Below, piece after piece: positions 1-7,907 of a stretch of 64,000 nt of DNA. This DNA comes from JAJVID01 sp050247435 (GTDB taxonomy: Bacteria; Acidobacteriota; Blastocatellia; RBC074). The position numbers were made by a program, and so were the translations under genes. Position 1 is the stretch's first letter, and the number at the start of each line of letters is the position of its first letter. Below the pieces are notes generated by a model. The model made no database searches. It saw only the letters and a program-made list of their open reading frames with translations, and was not told the origin of the DNA. The stretch covers positions 90,704 to 154,703 of the forward strand of contig JBFWUF010000011.1 in assembly GCA_050247435.1 (NCBI GenBank), given 5' to 3'.

Positions 1-2869
1 GCTCGCCGTAAAGTTCGCTCAAACGTTCGGTTTCTTTTTGCGCTTCCAGCGACGGATCGGATTGTTCGGCGGGCAAAATTGATTTGATCCGATCCGTCGC
101 TGCCTGAGTCAAAACCGGGTTGGCGAATGCGAGCAGCGCGGGCGCGGGCTTAGCTCGCGGTTTCTGGCGGGCGCGCAGTCTGGAGATTGCGCTGAGCGCG
201 CTCAGCGAAGGCGTATAAGAGACCGCGAAGTTCTCGATCAGGTAGCGATCATCTTCCGCTCGCAGCGCCTGAAAAGGCAGATTCCACAAGACCGCGTCAG
301 GCGCGATGACCAGGTGTTTTTGCGAAGCAAGCTGCTCACGCGCCGGTTTGAGCAAAAGGCCGTAAAGCTCTTGCGCCAGTGTTTGCGCGTTCGCATCACG
401 ACTGGCAACCGCATCCTGAAACTTCGACACGAGGGCGTACAATTCGGCGCGGCTGACACTGAGGACGTAAATTCTGAGCGGAGAGACGGGCTTCGCCGAT
501 CTCGCAGCCGCCCGGTTCTTCGTGAAAGCGAACAGGTATGTGTTTTCATCCGTCTCAACGAATTCGAGCAGGGCGGTCTTCGCGTCGGCAAGCAGAGCCG
601 TTGTTTGCGCGGCGTTGAGCGGCTTTGCTTCACCGCGCAGCGCCTTCAATTGCGGGCGCAGCTCGAAGAGCTTGTCGCGGAACGCCGCGTAATCCCGCCG
701 CGTCTTTCTCAGCTTTTCAGTCAGATCATTGAGCCGCGTCCGGTTCGGGTTTTGCCGCTCCCGCTCGCGTTGAACTCGCGTAGTGAGCGTCGCAAGCTCC
801 GTCAGGAATTTGCGTTCCTGCTCGCGCTCGCGCGGCGTCATCGTTTTGTTGATCCACACCTTGGCGCTTTGCAGCACGCCCAGCAGCACGCGTGATTTTG
901 CGCGCTCGGCGTAATCGAAAGCTTCGAAACCTTTGCCATCGCTGATGGCCACGTCAACCATCGCCAGGTAGGGCGCGAGTTTGCTCTCGTAAAATCGCGG
1001 TTGTGTTCCCCGGTTCTGCCCCGGACGCAACGTCTCGATAGCCGCAATCGCTTCGACGAAAGCCGGGCGCGCGAGGTCGAGTCTCTCGCTTCGGTACTGA
1101 GCCTTGCCCACGCGGTAACGCGCCTGCCAGAAGAGATCGGTATCCTGAACATGTTTTGCCAACGTCGCGGATTTCTCCGCCCGCTCGATCGTCTGCGCGT
1201 AATCTTTCTGCTCGTAACTGATCAGGCTCTCGTTCAACAACACCGCCGCGACGCCAGACAAATTGTTCACGGATTCGTACATAGCCTTGCTCTTTCGATA
1301 GGCGTCGAGCGCGCTGGCGTAATCGGCTTTCGCCGCATACGCCACTCCGAGATCAATCAACGCGTTGGCCGTCTCCTGAATATCCGGCGCCTGTTCGCGC
1401 AACGCCAGAGCCTGTTTGAAAGCTTCGAGCGCCTGATCCAACCGGCCCAGACTGAAATGCGCGCCGCCGACCTTCTGCCACGCGGCGGCGGTGTTCGCCT
1501 TGTCGCCCAGCGATTCTTCGACGCTCAGGTTTTCGCGATAAGCTTCGAGCGCGAGCGCGTAATTGCCATCGAGCGAATGGATCAACCCGATGCCTTGCAA
1601 CGCGCCCGCCACGCCTTGTCGCGTGCCAGCTTCTTTTTCGGCTGCGAGGCAGCGGCGGTAGTAGCTCATCGCCTGAGCGTAATCGCCCTGCGAGTAGTGA
1701 ATGTTGGCGAGGTTGTGCAGCGCGTAACCAATACTGCGCTTGTCTCCCGCCGCTTCAAACCTGCTCACGGCTTCGGCGTAAAGGTCAATCGCGGCGGCGT
1801 CATTGCCCTGCTCGTACTCGGTCCCTGCAATCTTGAGCAGGCGGCTGGCATAAGCCGTCTTCGCCCCGGAGGGATCGAGCCATTTCAAACTCCGGCGATA
1901 AAAATCGGAGGCGAGCGCGTAATCGCCCTGCTCGTAATGAACGTTGCCGATGTTTTCCAGCGTCTGCGCGGCGTCGTTCTTCTCGTTCAACTCCTCGTGA
2001 ATCGCGAGTCCGCGCTGAAAGTAATCAATCGCCAATTGAGGCTTGCCCAACGCGGATTGGGCCAGACCGATGCTGGTCAGAAAGCGCGCCGATTCCGATT
2101 TGCGACCAAGCTCTTCTTCAATCGCCAAGCCTTTTTGATAGGCGTCGAGCGACTGCTGATAACGCTTCTGCACAAAATGAATGATGCCCGTGTTCATCCA
2201 GGCGTGGGAGACTTCCCGATTTTCGTTGAGTCGCTCCGCAACCAGGCGAAGACTTATCAGAACCGAAAGCGCGCGTGAATAATCGGCCTGCGCATAAGAG
2301 CGGTCACTCTGATTGTGGAGCAGCAACAACAATTCGCGGTTGATCAATTCCTGATCATTGGCTAGCAGCGCCTCTCGTTCGGTGTCGGTATTCGCCGTGG
2401 CCAGCGCGTTCGACAGGCTGACAACCGCTGGCGTCTCGCTCCAGAATTTCCATTCGCCGTTCTCTCTGACAAACGAGTGATCGGCGCGAACCGTGCTTTT
2501 GCGGATTGAAGTGGAAGACCCGCGAAGGCTCGCGGTCTCTCGCTCAATTACGACACGGGCGGAGGCCTTACCACCTTCAAATTTGATTCGTGAAATTGTT
2601 GGTTCCGAGAATTTGTAATCCTCGATGGCGAACATCCGCCGCAACAGATCACGCCGCGAGGCGATGGCCGGCGCCTCTTTGCTCCACAAAGTTGTGAACG
2701 CATCCAGGTCTTTCTTCGCATAAGCGTCGAAATACCTGACGACCAGGCCGCGCAACGCCTCTTCGTCCGGCGATAAAGCGGCGCCGTTTGCCGGTTGTTG
2801 GGCAACAGCGGAAAGACAAAGGAAAATGACCGAGAGAACTGTCAATGGCAATCTCGCACTGTTACGCAT
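1..2869 (-). CDS. TPR-repeat CHAT-domain protein, secreted (3' end outside window)
   Basis: An uninterrupted minus-strand frame runs from an ATG at 2869 to the left window edge (about 956 residues visible, no stop reached). Residues 1-24 form a signal peptide ending near AVAQQ. Residues about 33-150 resemble an NTF2/SnoaL-like (DUF4440-type) domain. From about 165 to 600 there are consecutive TPR repeats of the 'A..Y..AL.' type (for example YAQADYSRAL and YQQSLDAYQKGLAIEEELG). The last 250 residues look like the start of a CHAT caspase-like domain (LVIAPDAVLWNLPF). The His and Cys of the CHAT active site would lie beyond the edge, so I cannot say whether it is a functional peptidase. It follows the sigma/anti-sigma/TonB genes on the same strand but is separated from them by a hairpin terminator. 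Proteins of this architecture are common in Acidobacteriota; their role is mostly unknown. Confidence 0.85.
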   Translation of the reverse strand, partial: MRNSARLPLTVLSVIFLCLSAVAQQPANGAALSPDEEALRGLVVRYFDAYAKKDLDAFTTLWSKEAPAIASRRDLLRRMFAIEDYKFSEPTISRIKFEGGKASARVVIERETASLRGSSTSIRKSTVRADHSFVRENGEWKFWSETPAVVSLSNALATANTDTEREALLANDQELINRELLLLLHNQSDRSYAQADYSRALSVLISLRLVAERLNENREVSHAWMNTGIIHFVQKRYQQSLDAYQKGLAIEEELGRKSESARFLTSIGLAQSALGKPQLAIDYFQRGLAIHEELNEKNDAAQTLENIGNVHYEQGDYALASDFYRRSLKWLDPSGAKTAYASRLLKIAGTEYEQGNDAAAIDLYAEAVSRFEAAGDKRSIGYALHNLANIHYSQGDYAQAMSYYRRCLAAEKEAGTRQGVAGALQGIGLIHSLDGNYALALEAYRENLSVEESLGDKANTAAAWQKVGGAHFSLGRLDQALEAFKQALALREQAPDIQETANALIDLGVAYAAKADYASALDAYRKSKAMYESVNNLSGVAAVLLNESLISYEQKDYAQTIERAEKSATLAKHVQDTDLFWQARYRVGKAQYRSERLDLARPAFVEAIAAIETLRPGQNRGTQPRFYESKLAPYLAMVDVAISDGKGFEAFDYAERAKSRVLLGVLQSAKVWINKTMTPREREQERKFLTELATLTTRVQRERERQNPNRTRLNDLTEKLRKTRRDYAAFRDKLFELRPQLKALRGEAKPLNAAQTTALLADAKTALLEFVETDENTYLFAFTKNRAAARSAKPVSPLRIYVLSVSRAELYALVSKFQDAVASRDANAQTLAQELYGLLLKPAREQLASQKHLVIAPDAVLWNLPFQALRAEDDRYLIENFAVSYTPSLSALSAISRLRARQKPRAKPAPALLAFANPVLTQAATDRIKSILPAEQSDPSLEAQKETERLSELYGE

Positions 2870-2929
2870 CGCGGGTCACCTCGACGAGGGAAATTGTTGT
2901 GATGGCCCGAAGATGATCCTTCAATCAGT

Positions 2930-2970
2930 CCACAAACACAAAGAGGCGAGACGGTATTCCCGCCTCGCCT
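2930..2970 (-). terminator. Rho-independent terminator after the TonB-family gene
   Basis: On the minus strand a hairpin with AGGCGAG/CTCGCCT arms (2944-2950 and 2964-2970) and an inner CGG/CCG pair is followed by a T-rich tail reading TTTGTGTTTG. It lies about 30 bases past the stop of the TonB-family gene at 3002 and before the start of the CHAT gene at 2869, so the CHAT gene probably has its own promoter. Confidence 0.6.
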
Positions 2971-3001
2971 TCGGCATTTGCGACAGGTTTTCAGCCTGAC
3001 G

Positions 3002-4396
3002 CTATTGATTGTCCGGCTTCCGCACCTTTTCTTGCATCTTCAGCGCTTCTCTCATCTCGATCTCCTGTCTCAGCTTTATCTCGGCGCTCGCGGCGGGCCT
3101 GGTGAAACCGTACCCGCCTTCTTTAACCGTGTAGTCGGACGGAACCTGGAAGAGCGACGCGTCTGGCTCGGAGCGGCTGATGTTGGTGACGCGATAGGAT
3201 GATTCGCCGAAGCGCGGATCGCTCTGCTTGGTCATGATGACCATATTCAATTCGGGCGAGGACCATTTCTCGCGCACCGTTTCAATCGGGCGTTCATTGC
3301 CGATTGCGCCCGCCGGAATCGTCATGACCTCGCGTGTGCCCTCGCATTCGACTCCTTCGACCATCTGTTTACCGAGTTGTTCCGTGTTGGTTGAAAATTT
3401 CGTGATGCGCCTTGTGGCCGCAACCGCCGGGGCTGGGGCTTCATCAGCCAACGTGAAGTTGAAGGTGAGAACGCCATTGACTTTAACAGCCTTATTCCCA
3501 AGCTCTGTCGGTTTGAATTGCCATTGGCGCGCGGCTTGAACCGCGGCGTCGCGGAGCAGCGGGTGCCCGCTAATGACGTTCGCTTCGATCACCTCTCCGG
3601 TCTCACTGACGAGCACTTGAATCTGAACGGGGCCTGACGCTTTGGCGGCCTTTGCGACAGGAGGATACGCCGGTTGTACTTTCTTGATTGCGCTGCCCTG
3701 CAACACTCCGCCGGACACTGAAATTTTCTTGAGGGCTTCTCCGTTCACAGGTGTGGTCGGAGCAAGTGTCGCCGCGCCCGCCACTGCTACCCTGAAACGA
3801 GAATTCATCTTTCGAGCAGTTCTGGTTTCGGGTTCGAGCATGTAATTCACGCCTGCCACCGGATCGAAGATGTTGATCGTCTGCCTCTGCTCGCTCGATC
3901 CGCCCAATTGGAACGTCTTCTCGTTGCGCGTGCGCCCCTGGCTGTCGCGGTAGATGTAACCTTCGGATTGTTGGACGATGCGGTTTCCGTCTGGCAGAGT
4001 TTGAATCGTTTCGGAAACGGTCTGAGCCGAAAACGGCGCGCCTTTGATCAGCCGGTTGTCAAAGCTCATCTCTTGCGAGAAGAACTGAAAGACTCCGTCG
4101 CCGCCGGTTTGCGCGCCCGCGACCCAGACAGCGTCGAACCCGTCAGGCCCGCGAAGACCACCAGCCTGATTGGGCACGCGAACGCCGAACGTGGCGGTTT
4201 GCCCAGCGCCAGTCTGAATTGTGAAGGTTTGTCCCTCACTTTGAATCACAGACCGCTGTTCGATATTCCGCCTCTGCTCCTGGCTCTGAATGGACTTCTC
4301 CTGTTTCTTGTCCTGCGCCATCACGCCCGCGACGCCATTGGCGGCGAGGGTCAGCGCGCAAACGGACGATAAAAATCTCCTGCCTATGTTTTTCAT
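3002..4396 (-). CDS. TonB C-terminal domain protein, exported
   Basis: 464 residues. The start ATG at 4396 is preceded by a good ribosome site (TAAGGAGAGA). A signal peptide occupies roughly residues 1-27 (ending VAGVMAQD). The middle is poorly conserved. Residues about 230-320 hold a TonB-like C-terminal domain (IKKVQPAYPPVAKAAKASG, then GHPLLRDAAVQAARQWQFKP and VNGVLTFNFTL). Such proteins usually pass energy to, or sense, outer-membrane receptors, but here the TonB module is in the middle of an exported protein and there is no classical N-terminal membrane anchor with a proline-rich spacer, so a true energy-transducing role is doubtful. It is the third gene of a sigma factor/anti-sigma factor operon (49 bases after the anti-sigma gene), which suggests it is part of the regulated envelope response. 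Confidence 0.75.
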   Translation of the reverse strand: MKNIGRRFLSSVCALTLAANGVAGVMAQDKKQEKSIQSQEQRRNIEQRSVIQSEGQTFTIQTGAGQTATFGVRVPNQAGGLRGPDGFDAVWVAGAQTGGDGVFQFFSQEMSFDNRLIKGAPFSAQTVSETIQTLPDGNRIVQQSEGYIYRDSQGRTRNEKTFQLGGSSEQRQTINIFDPVAGVNYMLEPETRTARKMNSRFRVAVAGAATLAPTTPVNGEALKKISVSGGVLQGSAIKKVQPAYPPVAKAAKASGPVQIQVLVSETGEVIEANVISGHPLLRDAAVQAARQWQFKPTELGNKAVKVNGVLTFNFTLADEAPAPAVAATRRITKFSTNTEQLGKQMVEGVECEGTREVMTIPAGAIGNERPIETVREKWSSPELNMVIMTKQSDPRFGESSYRVTNISRSEPDASLFQVPSDYTVKEGGYGFTRPAASAEIKLRQEIEMREALKMQEKVRKPDNQ

Positions 4397-4445
4397 GGTT
4401 GTCTCTCCTTACCGGTTGTTGTTAAACGAAAACTTGAATTGCCGA

Positions 4446-5249
4446 TCACCGAACAAAACGAATGGCCTGAGCCAGCCCATCTTCGCCGACGAGCAGATCG
4501 GCTTTGACCGGCACATCGGCGCGTTCGACGTTCACCGGCAATCCGAACCTGGCCAGGGCCGAGCGCGGCATCTGCACTCGAATCACTTCACCGCTCTCCA
4601 TCGGCGTTTGAGCGCCTCCATAATTCAGCGGGAAGAAATCGCTCAGGTATTCACTGTCGTTCGCGTAAGCGGTGATGCTATCGCGAATGAAAGGCCTGTT
4701 GAGTTGTGGCCGACTGCCTCGGCGATGTCGCGGCGCGCGCGATTCGCGGCGTAATTCAGGCTCAGGCGTATCTTCCACAACCTTTCGAAGCTGATCTTCA
4801 CGTTCGACGGACGGCTGTGGCGTTGGTGCCTTCTCCGTGATCACCACGTCGTCTTTCCGTGGCTCGTTTTGAATTGAGCGATAAACAATAAAACCGAAGG
4901 CGATGAGAATCGCCGCAGCCACGGCCCAGGCCAGGCGCGGCCATGCCGAGGGACGCCAATTTCTCGATCGGGCGGTTGGGTAGCTCGCAACCGGCTTTGG
5001 CGTCCGCGCGCGAAAGGCTCCGAGCAAGGCGGCTTCAACATTGCCTGGCGCGATTTTTCCTTCATCGCTCGCGGCCAGAGATTTCAACCCTGCGTTCAAC
5101 GCGCGTTCATCCATCAAGCGTGCGGCGCAGCGCTCACAGGCTTCAGCATGAGACAACCCGGCCACACGCGCTTCGGCGCTGATCATCTTCAAGCCCTGAT
5201 GGGCGCGGGCAAGATCGTTGGCGATGTTTTCAAATTCTCTACAGTTCAT
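4446..5249 (-). CDS. Zinc-binding anti-sigma factor (ZAS/zf-HC2 type)
   Basis: 267 residues. The N-terminal cytoplasmic part carries an H-x3-C-x2-C motif (HAEACERC, about residues 34-41), the zinc site of ZAS anti-sigma factors. A single transmembrane helix follows at about 110-128 (LAWAVAAAILIAFGFIVY). The C-terminal 140 residues would be periplasmic and are low in recognisable domains, with a charged, proline-rich stretch. The gene starts 4 bases after the stop of the ECF sigma factor gene, the standard arrangement for a sigma factor and its cognate inhibitor. The protein would sequester the sigma factor at the membrane until an envelope signal releases it; the signal cannot be read from the sequence. 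Confidence 0.8.
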   Translation of the reverse strand: MNCREFENIANDLARAHQGLKMISAEARVAGLSHAEACERCAARLMDERALNAGLKSLAASDEGKIAPGNVEAALLGAFRARTPKPVASYPTARSRNWRPSAWPRLAWAVAAAILIAFGFIVYRSIQNEPRKDDVVITEKAPTPQPSVEREDQLRKVVEDTPEPELRRESRAPRHRRGSRPQLNRPFIRDSITAYANDSEYLSDFFPLNYGGAQTPMESGEVIRVQMPRSALARFGLPVNVERADVPVKADLLVGEDGLAQAIRFVR

Positions 5250-5253
5250 ACTC

Positions 5254-5871
5254 TCACACGAAACAGTTCGCAGTGTTGGTTTGGCTGGCTTCCAAATCCT
5301 GGTGCGACCGTAGTTTTTCGACGAGCAACCCGCGAGCGCGGTGCAATCTCGACCTGACGGTTCCCACCGCGCATCCCAGCGCGGCGGACGCGTCAGCGTA
5401 ACTCATCTCGTGCAGGTCACACAGCACAACGACTTCACGATAATGCGCTGGCAGCGCCAACACCGCCTGCCGCACCGAAGCGATCATCTCTTTCCGAGTC
5501 AGATCGCCCAGCGGATCAGTCAATGCAATCAGACTCTCCGGCGTTGACGAATCACCGTCTTCCTCATTGTCACAGATCGGCGCCAAGAACCGGTCTTTCT
5601 CCAAACGCCGCAACACCTGATTGCGCGCGACGCCGAAAAGATAGGCTGAAAAAGAACCGCGCGACGGATCATAATTTCCATCGCCGCGCATCAAGGTCAT
5701 AAAGACTTCCTGGGTGACATCTTCGGCGACGGTTTCCGATCCGCACATTCGCAAAGCGAAACGATAGATGCCGCCCTGCCGCCGCCGGTAAAGCGCGACA
5801 AATGCGTTCTCATCTCCCGCGCGCAGCAGCTCCAACAATTCGTCGTCGCTTAACGTTGAATGCATCGCCAT
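5254..5871 (-). CDS. ECF-type RNA polymerase sigma factor
   Basis: 205 residues, a typical ECF sigma length. Region 2 lies at about residues 20-90 (FALRMCGSETVAEDVTQEVF, core and -10 binding) and region 4 at about 130-195 (LPAHYREVVVLCDLHEMSYA, then GTVRSRLHRAR, the -35 recognition helix-turn-helix). No extra C-terminal domain is seen. First gene of a three-gene operon with the anti-sigma factor (4-base gap) and a TonB-domain protein. ECF sigma operons are often autoregulated, but I could not identify a matching promoter motif upstream with confidence. The ATG at 5871 has no strong ribosome site; an in-frame ATG two codons downstream is an alternative. Confidence 0.9.
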   Translation of the reverse strand: MAMHSTLSDDELLELLRAGDENAFVALYRRRQGGIYRFALRMCGSETVAEDVTQEVFMTLMRGDGNYDPSRGSFSAYLFGVARNQVLRRLEKDRFLAPICDNEEDGDSSTPESLIALTDPLGDLTRKEMIASVRQAVLALPAHYREVVVLCDLHEMSYADASAALGCAVGTVRSRLHRARGLLVEKLRSHQDLEASQTNTANCFV

Positions 5872-5945
5872 TACTTTTCGAGTTTGCCTTTAACCTGCCG
5901 ACGCTCGTGATTCAGTTTTTCCAGCCTGAAAGTTCCAGAAAAAAA

Positions 5946-6032
5946 GACAAGGGGACAAGGGGACGAGGGGACAAGGAGAGATCGGATTTTTAATCCCCAT
6001 TCCCCGTCCCATTGTCTCCTTGTCTCCTTGTC
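5946..6032. repeat. Imperfect inverted repeat built of GACAAGG units
   Basis: The left arm consists of tandem GACAAGGG-type units starting at 5946; the right arm is its near complement (TCTCCTTGTCTCCTTGTC) ending at 6032. Arms are about 33 bases with several mismatches, mostly G/A transitions. It lies between the end of the cyclotransferase gene (6042) and the start of the sigma factor gene (5871), both on the minus strand, and could terminate the former. Confidence 0.6.
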
Positions 6033-6041
6033 ATTCCGGTA

Positions 6042-6881
6042 CTACCGGCTGGCGTCGTTTCGCCGCTGCTTCAAACGAATCTCGAACAATTTTGGCCAGA
6101 GCTTGCCAGTCACGAAGAGTCTGTCAGAGGCCGGGTCATAAGCGATGCCGTTGAGCACGTCCACCGAGCGGGAGCGGTCTTCGGGCGAAAGCAATCCTGA
6201 CAAATTAATCCAGGCGGTCACTCTTCCGCTTTGCGGGTCAACGCGCGCGATGCGATCGGTTTGCCAGATGTTGGCGTAAATTTCCCCTTTGATGTACTCA
6301 AGTTCGTTGAGCTGAGTTATCTCGCGCCCGTTGTCCTGAACCGCGATCACGCGCAGAACCTCGAGCGTGTCCGGATTAAGGAATCGAATATGGTTGGTGC
6401 CGTCGCTCATAATCAGCGAACGGCTATCGTGCGTCAGTCCCCAACCTTCGCCAGCGTAACTGAAACCGCGAATCATGTTGAATGAATCAAGGTCGTAAAT
6501 GAATCCTTGCTGGGACTGCCAGGTCAGTTGGTACAGGCGGTTGTTGAAGAGCGCTAAACCTTCGGCGAAGAAAACGGCTGGCACGTCAATCTTCTTCATA
6601 ACCTTCCCGGTTTCAAGCTCAACCTGGCGGAGCGACGATGCGCCGTTCAGTCCGGTGCTCTCGTAAAGCGCGCCCTGGTGGAAGACCAACCCCTGTGTGA
6701 AAGCATTGGGGTCGTGCGGATAGGCGTTGACCACTTCGTAAGTGTAGGTTGGGACTCTGGCTGGAGCTGTCATTTGAGTAGGTGGTTGAGTTTCAACTTG
6801 TGACGAAACCGCGTTGCCGTTCTTGCAAGATGCAAAAGCCAGCAGCAACGCAATACAAAAGAGTGTGTTTGAATTGAGCAT
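6042..6881 (-). CDS. Glutaminyl-peptide cyclotransferase (beta-propeller type), exported
   Basis: 279 residues matching the glutamine cyclotransferase family (Pfam Glu_cyclase_2): YTYEVVNAYPHDPNAFTQGL, then YESTGLNGASSLR, FAEGLALFNNRLYQLTW, GEGWGLTHD and LNELEYIKGEIYANIWQTD, motifs spaced around a five-bladed propeller. The family converts N-terminal glutamine of peptides to pyroglutamate. The N-terminus is hydrophobic and ends AFASC-KNG, a lipobox-like site with an atypical Phe at -3, so it is probably a periplasmic or outer-membrane lipoprotein. It is transcribed away from the HIT gene (start 6983). I see no obvious peptide substrate encoded nearby. Confidence 0.88.
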   Translation of the reverse strand: MLNSNTLFCIALLLAFASCKNGNAVSSQVETQPPTQMTAPARVPTYTYEVVNAYPHDPNAFTQGLVFHQGALYESTGLNGASSLRQVELETGKVMKKIDVPAVFFAEGLALFNNRLYQLTWQSQQGFIYDLDSFNMIRGFSYAGEGWGLTHDSRSLIMSDGTNHIRFLNPDTLEVLRVIAVQDNGREITQLNELEYIKGEIYANIWQTDRIARVDPQSGRVTAWINLSGLLSPEDRSRSVDVLNGIAYDPASDRLFVTGKLWPKLFEIRLKQRRNDASR

Positions 6882-6982
6882 CGAGGCGCCTCGGTGTAAA
6901 TTGCAATTATGAAAGTCGCGCCGTGAAATGCATCCAGACCGGCGCGATTGTTATTGGAATTCTGGTTCACACAGGAGTATCC

Positions 6983-7348
6983 ATGTCAGAAAACACTGGG
7001 TCGGAAAGCAATTGCCTGTTTTGCCGGATCATCGCCGGAGAAATCCCTTCAAACAACGTCTACGAAGACGATCTTGCGCTCGCCTTCCGCGACATCAACC
7101 CGCAAGCCCCCACGCACGTTCTGATCATTCCGAAAAAGCACATCGCCACGCTCAATGACTTGTCGCAAGGCGATCAGGCGCTGATGGGGCATTTGACGCT
7201 AGTCGCGTCGAAGCTCGCCGAACAATCCAGCATCGCCGCGAGCGGTTACCGCACGGTGATCAATACCGGAGTTGGAGCGGGTCAGAGCGTATGGCACATT
7301 CACGTCCATCTTCTCGGCGGGCGAGAACTCGGCTGGCCTCCTGGCTGA
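6983..7348 (+). CDS. HIT-family (histidine triad) nucleotide-binding hydrolase
   Basis: 121 residues from the ATG at 6983, chosen because AGGAG lies just upstream (6973-6977); an in-frame ATG at 6923 would add about 20 unconserved residues. Features are the zinc-type CLFC near the N-terminus, the HINT motif FRDINPQAPTHVLIIPKKH, and the histidine triad WHIHVHLLGGR near the C-terminus. HINT-type enzymes hydrolyse purine nucleoside phosphoramidates, and the fold and length fit this branch. Monocistronic, converging on the DUF4112 gene with a 16-base gap. Confidence 0.92.
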   Translation: MSENTGSESNCLFCRIIAGEIPSNNVYEDDLALAFRDINPQAPTHVLIIPKKHIATLNDLSQGDQALMGHLTLVASKLAEQSSIAASGYRTVINTGVGAGQSVWHIHVHLLGGRELGWPPG

Positions 7349-7364
7349 AACAAGTAGGCAGGCT

Positions 7365-7880
7365 TCACCACAGTCTGCCGGCAGCCTTGAGCGAGTAGAA
7401 GATCAGCGCAATCCCGCCCGCGATCAACGACACCAGCGCGCCGATCACGGCGATCACGAACAGGTAATCGGAAAAGCTTGGCCGGCGGCGTTCCTGCGCG
7501 TACCTGCGCAACAGATTCAAATTCCACCTGTTTGACTTGATGAAAAAATCCGACGCGTCGCCGATAAAAGGAATGATTCCGATCAGGTAGTCGAAGGCCA
7601 CGTTCATGGCCATTCGCAGGATAATGACCTTCGGCAACTGATACTGGATCGCGCTGCCGATCAGATAAAGAGAGAAGATCGCGGACAGCGTATCACCCGC
7701 CCACGGAACCAAACCCAGAATCGGATCGAGGCCAACGCGAATATTGAGAATCGGAATGCGTATGAAGTCATCGAGAATACGCGCGATGCGATCCACGCCT
7801 TCAATCTCCACTGCCTCCTCACCGTCCGCGATCCCAGACAATGAGTCGTAAGGTTCAATCATCGAATTCGGTCTACTCAT
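7365..7880 (-). CDS. DUF4112 membrane protein
   Basis: 171 residues. Residues about 33-130 match DUF4112 as I know it: LDDFIRIPILNIRVGLDPIL, GLVPWAGDTLSAIFSLYL, then FDYLIGIIPFIGDASDFFIK, with two paired hydrophobic segments. A further transmembrane helix follows near the C-terminus (LFVIAVIGALVSLIAGGIAL). Function of the family is unknown. The start at 7880 has GAAGGAG upstream. It follows the peptidase-like gene by 27 bases on the same strand and is probably co-transcribed. Confidence 0.82.
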   Translation of the reverse strand: MSRPNSMIEPYDSLSGIADGEEAVEIEGVDRIARILDDFIRIPILNIRVGLDPILGLVPWAGDTLSAIFSLYLIGSAIQYQLPKVIILRMAMNVAFDYLIGIIPFIGDASDFFIKSNRWNLNLLRRYAQERRRPSFSDYLFVIAVIGALVSLIAGGIALIFYSLKAAGRLW

Positions 7881-7907
7881 TTCAACTCCTTCAAAGCTGT
7901 CGGCGGA

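Noticed and set aside
1001..2278. 425-codon open frame on the plus strand
   Set aside because: Lies antisense to the TPR/CHAT gene, whose minus-strand frame shows clear TPR repeats; the plus frame gives a repetitive Arg-rich product without a ribosome site.
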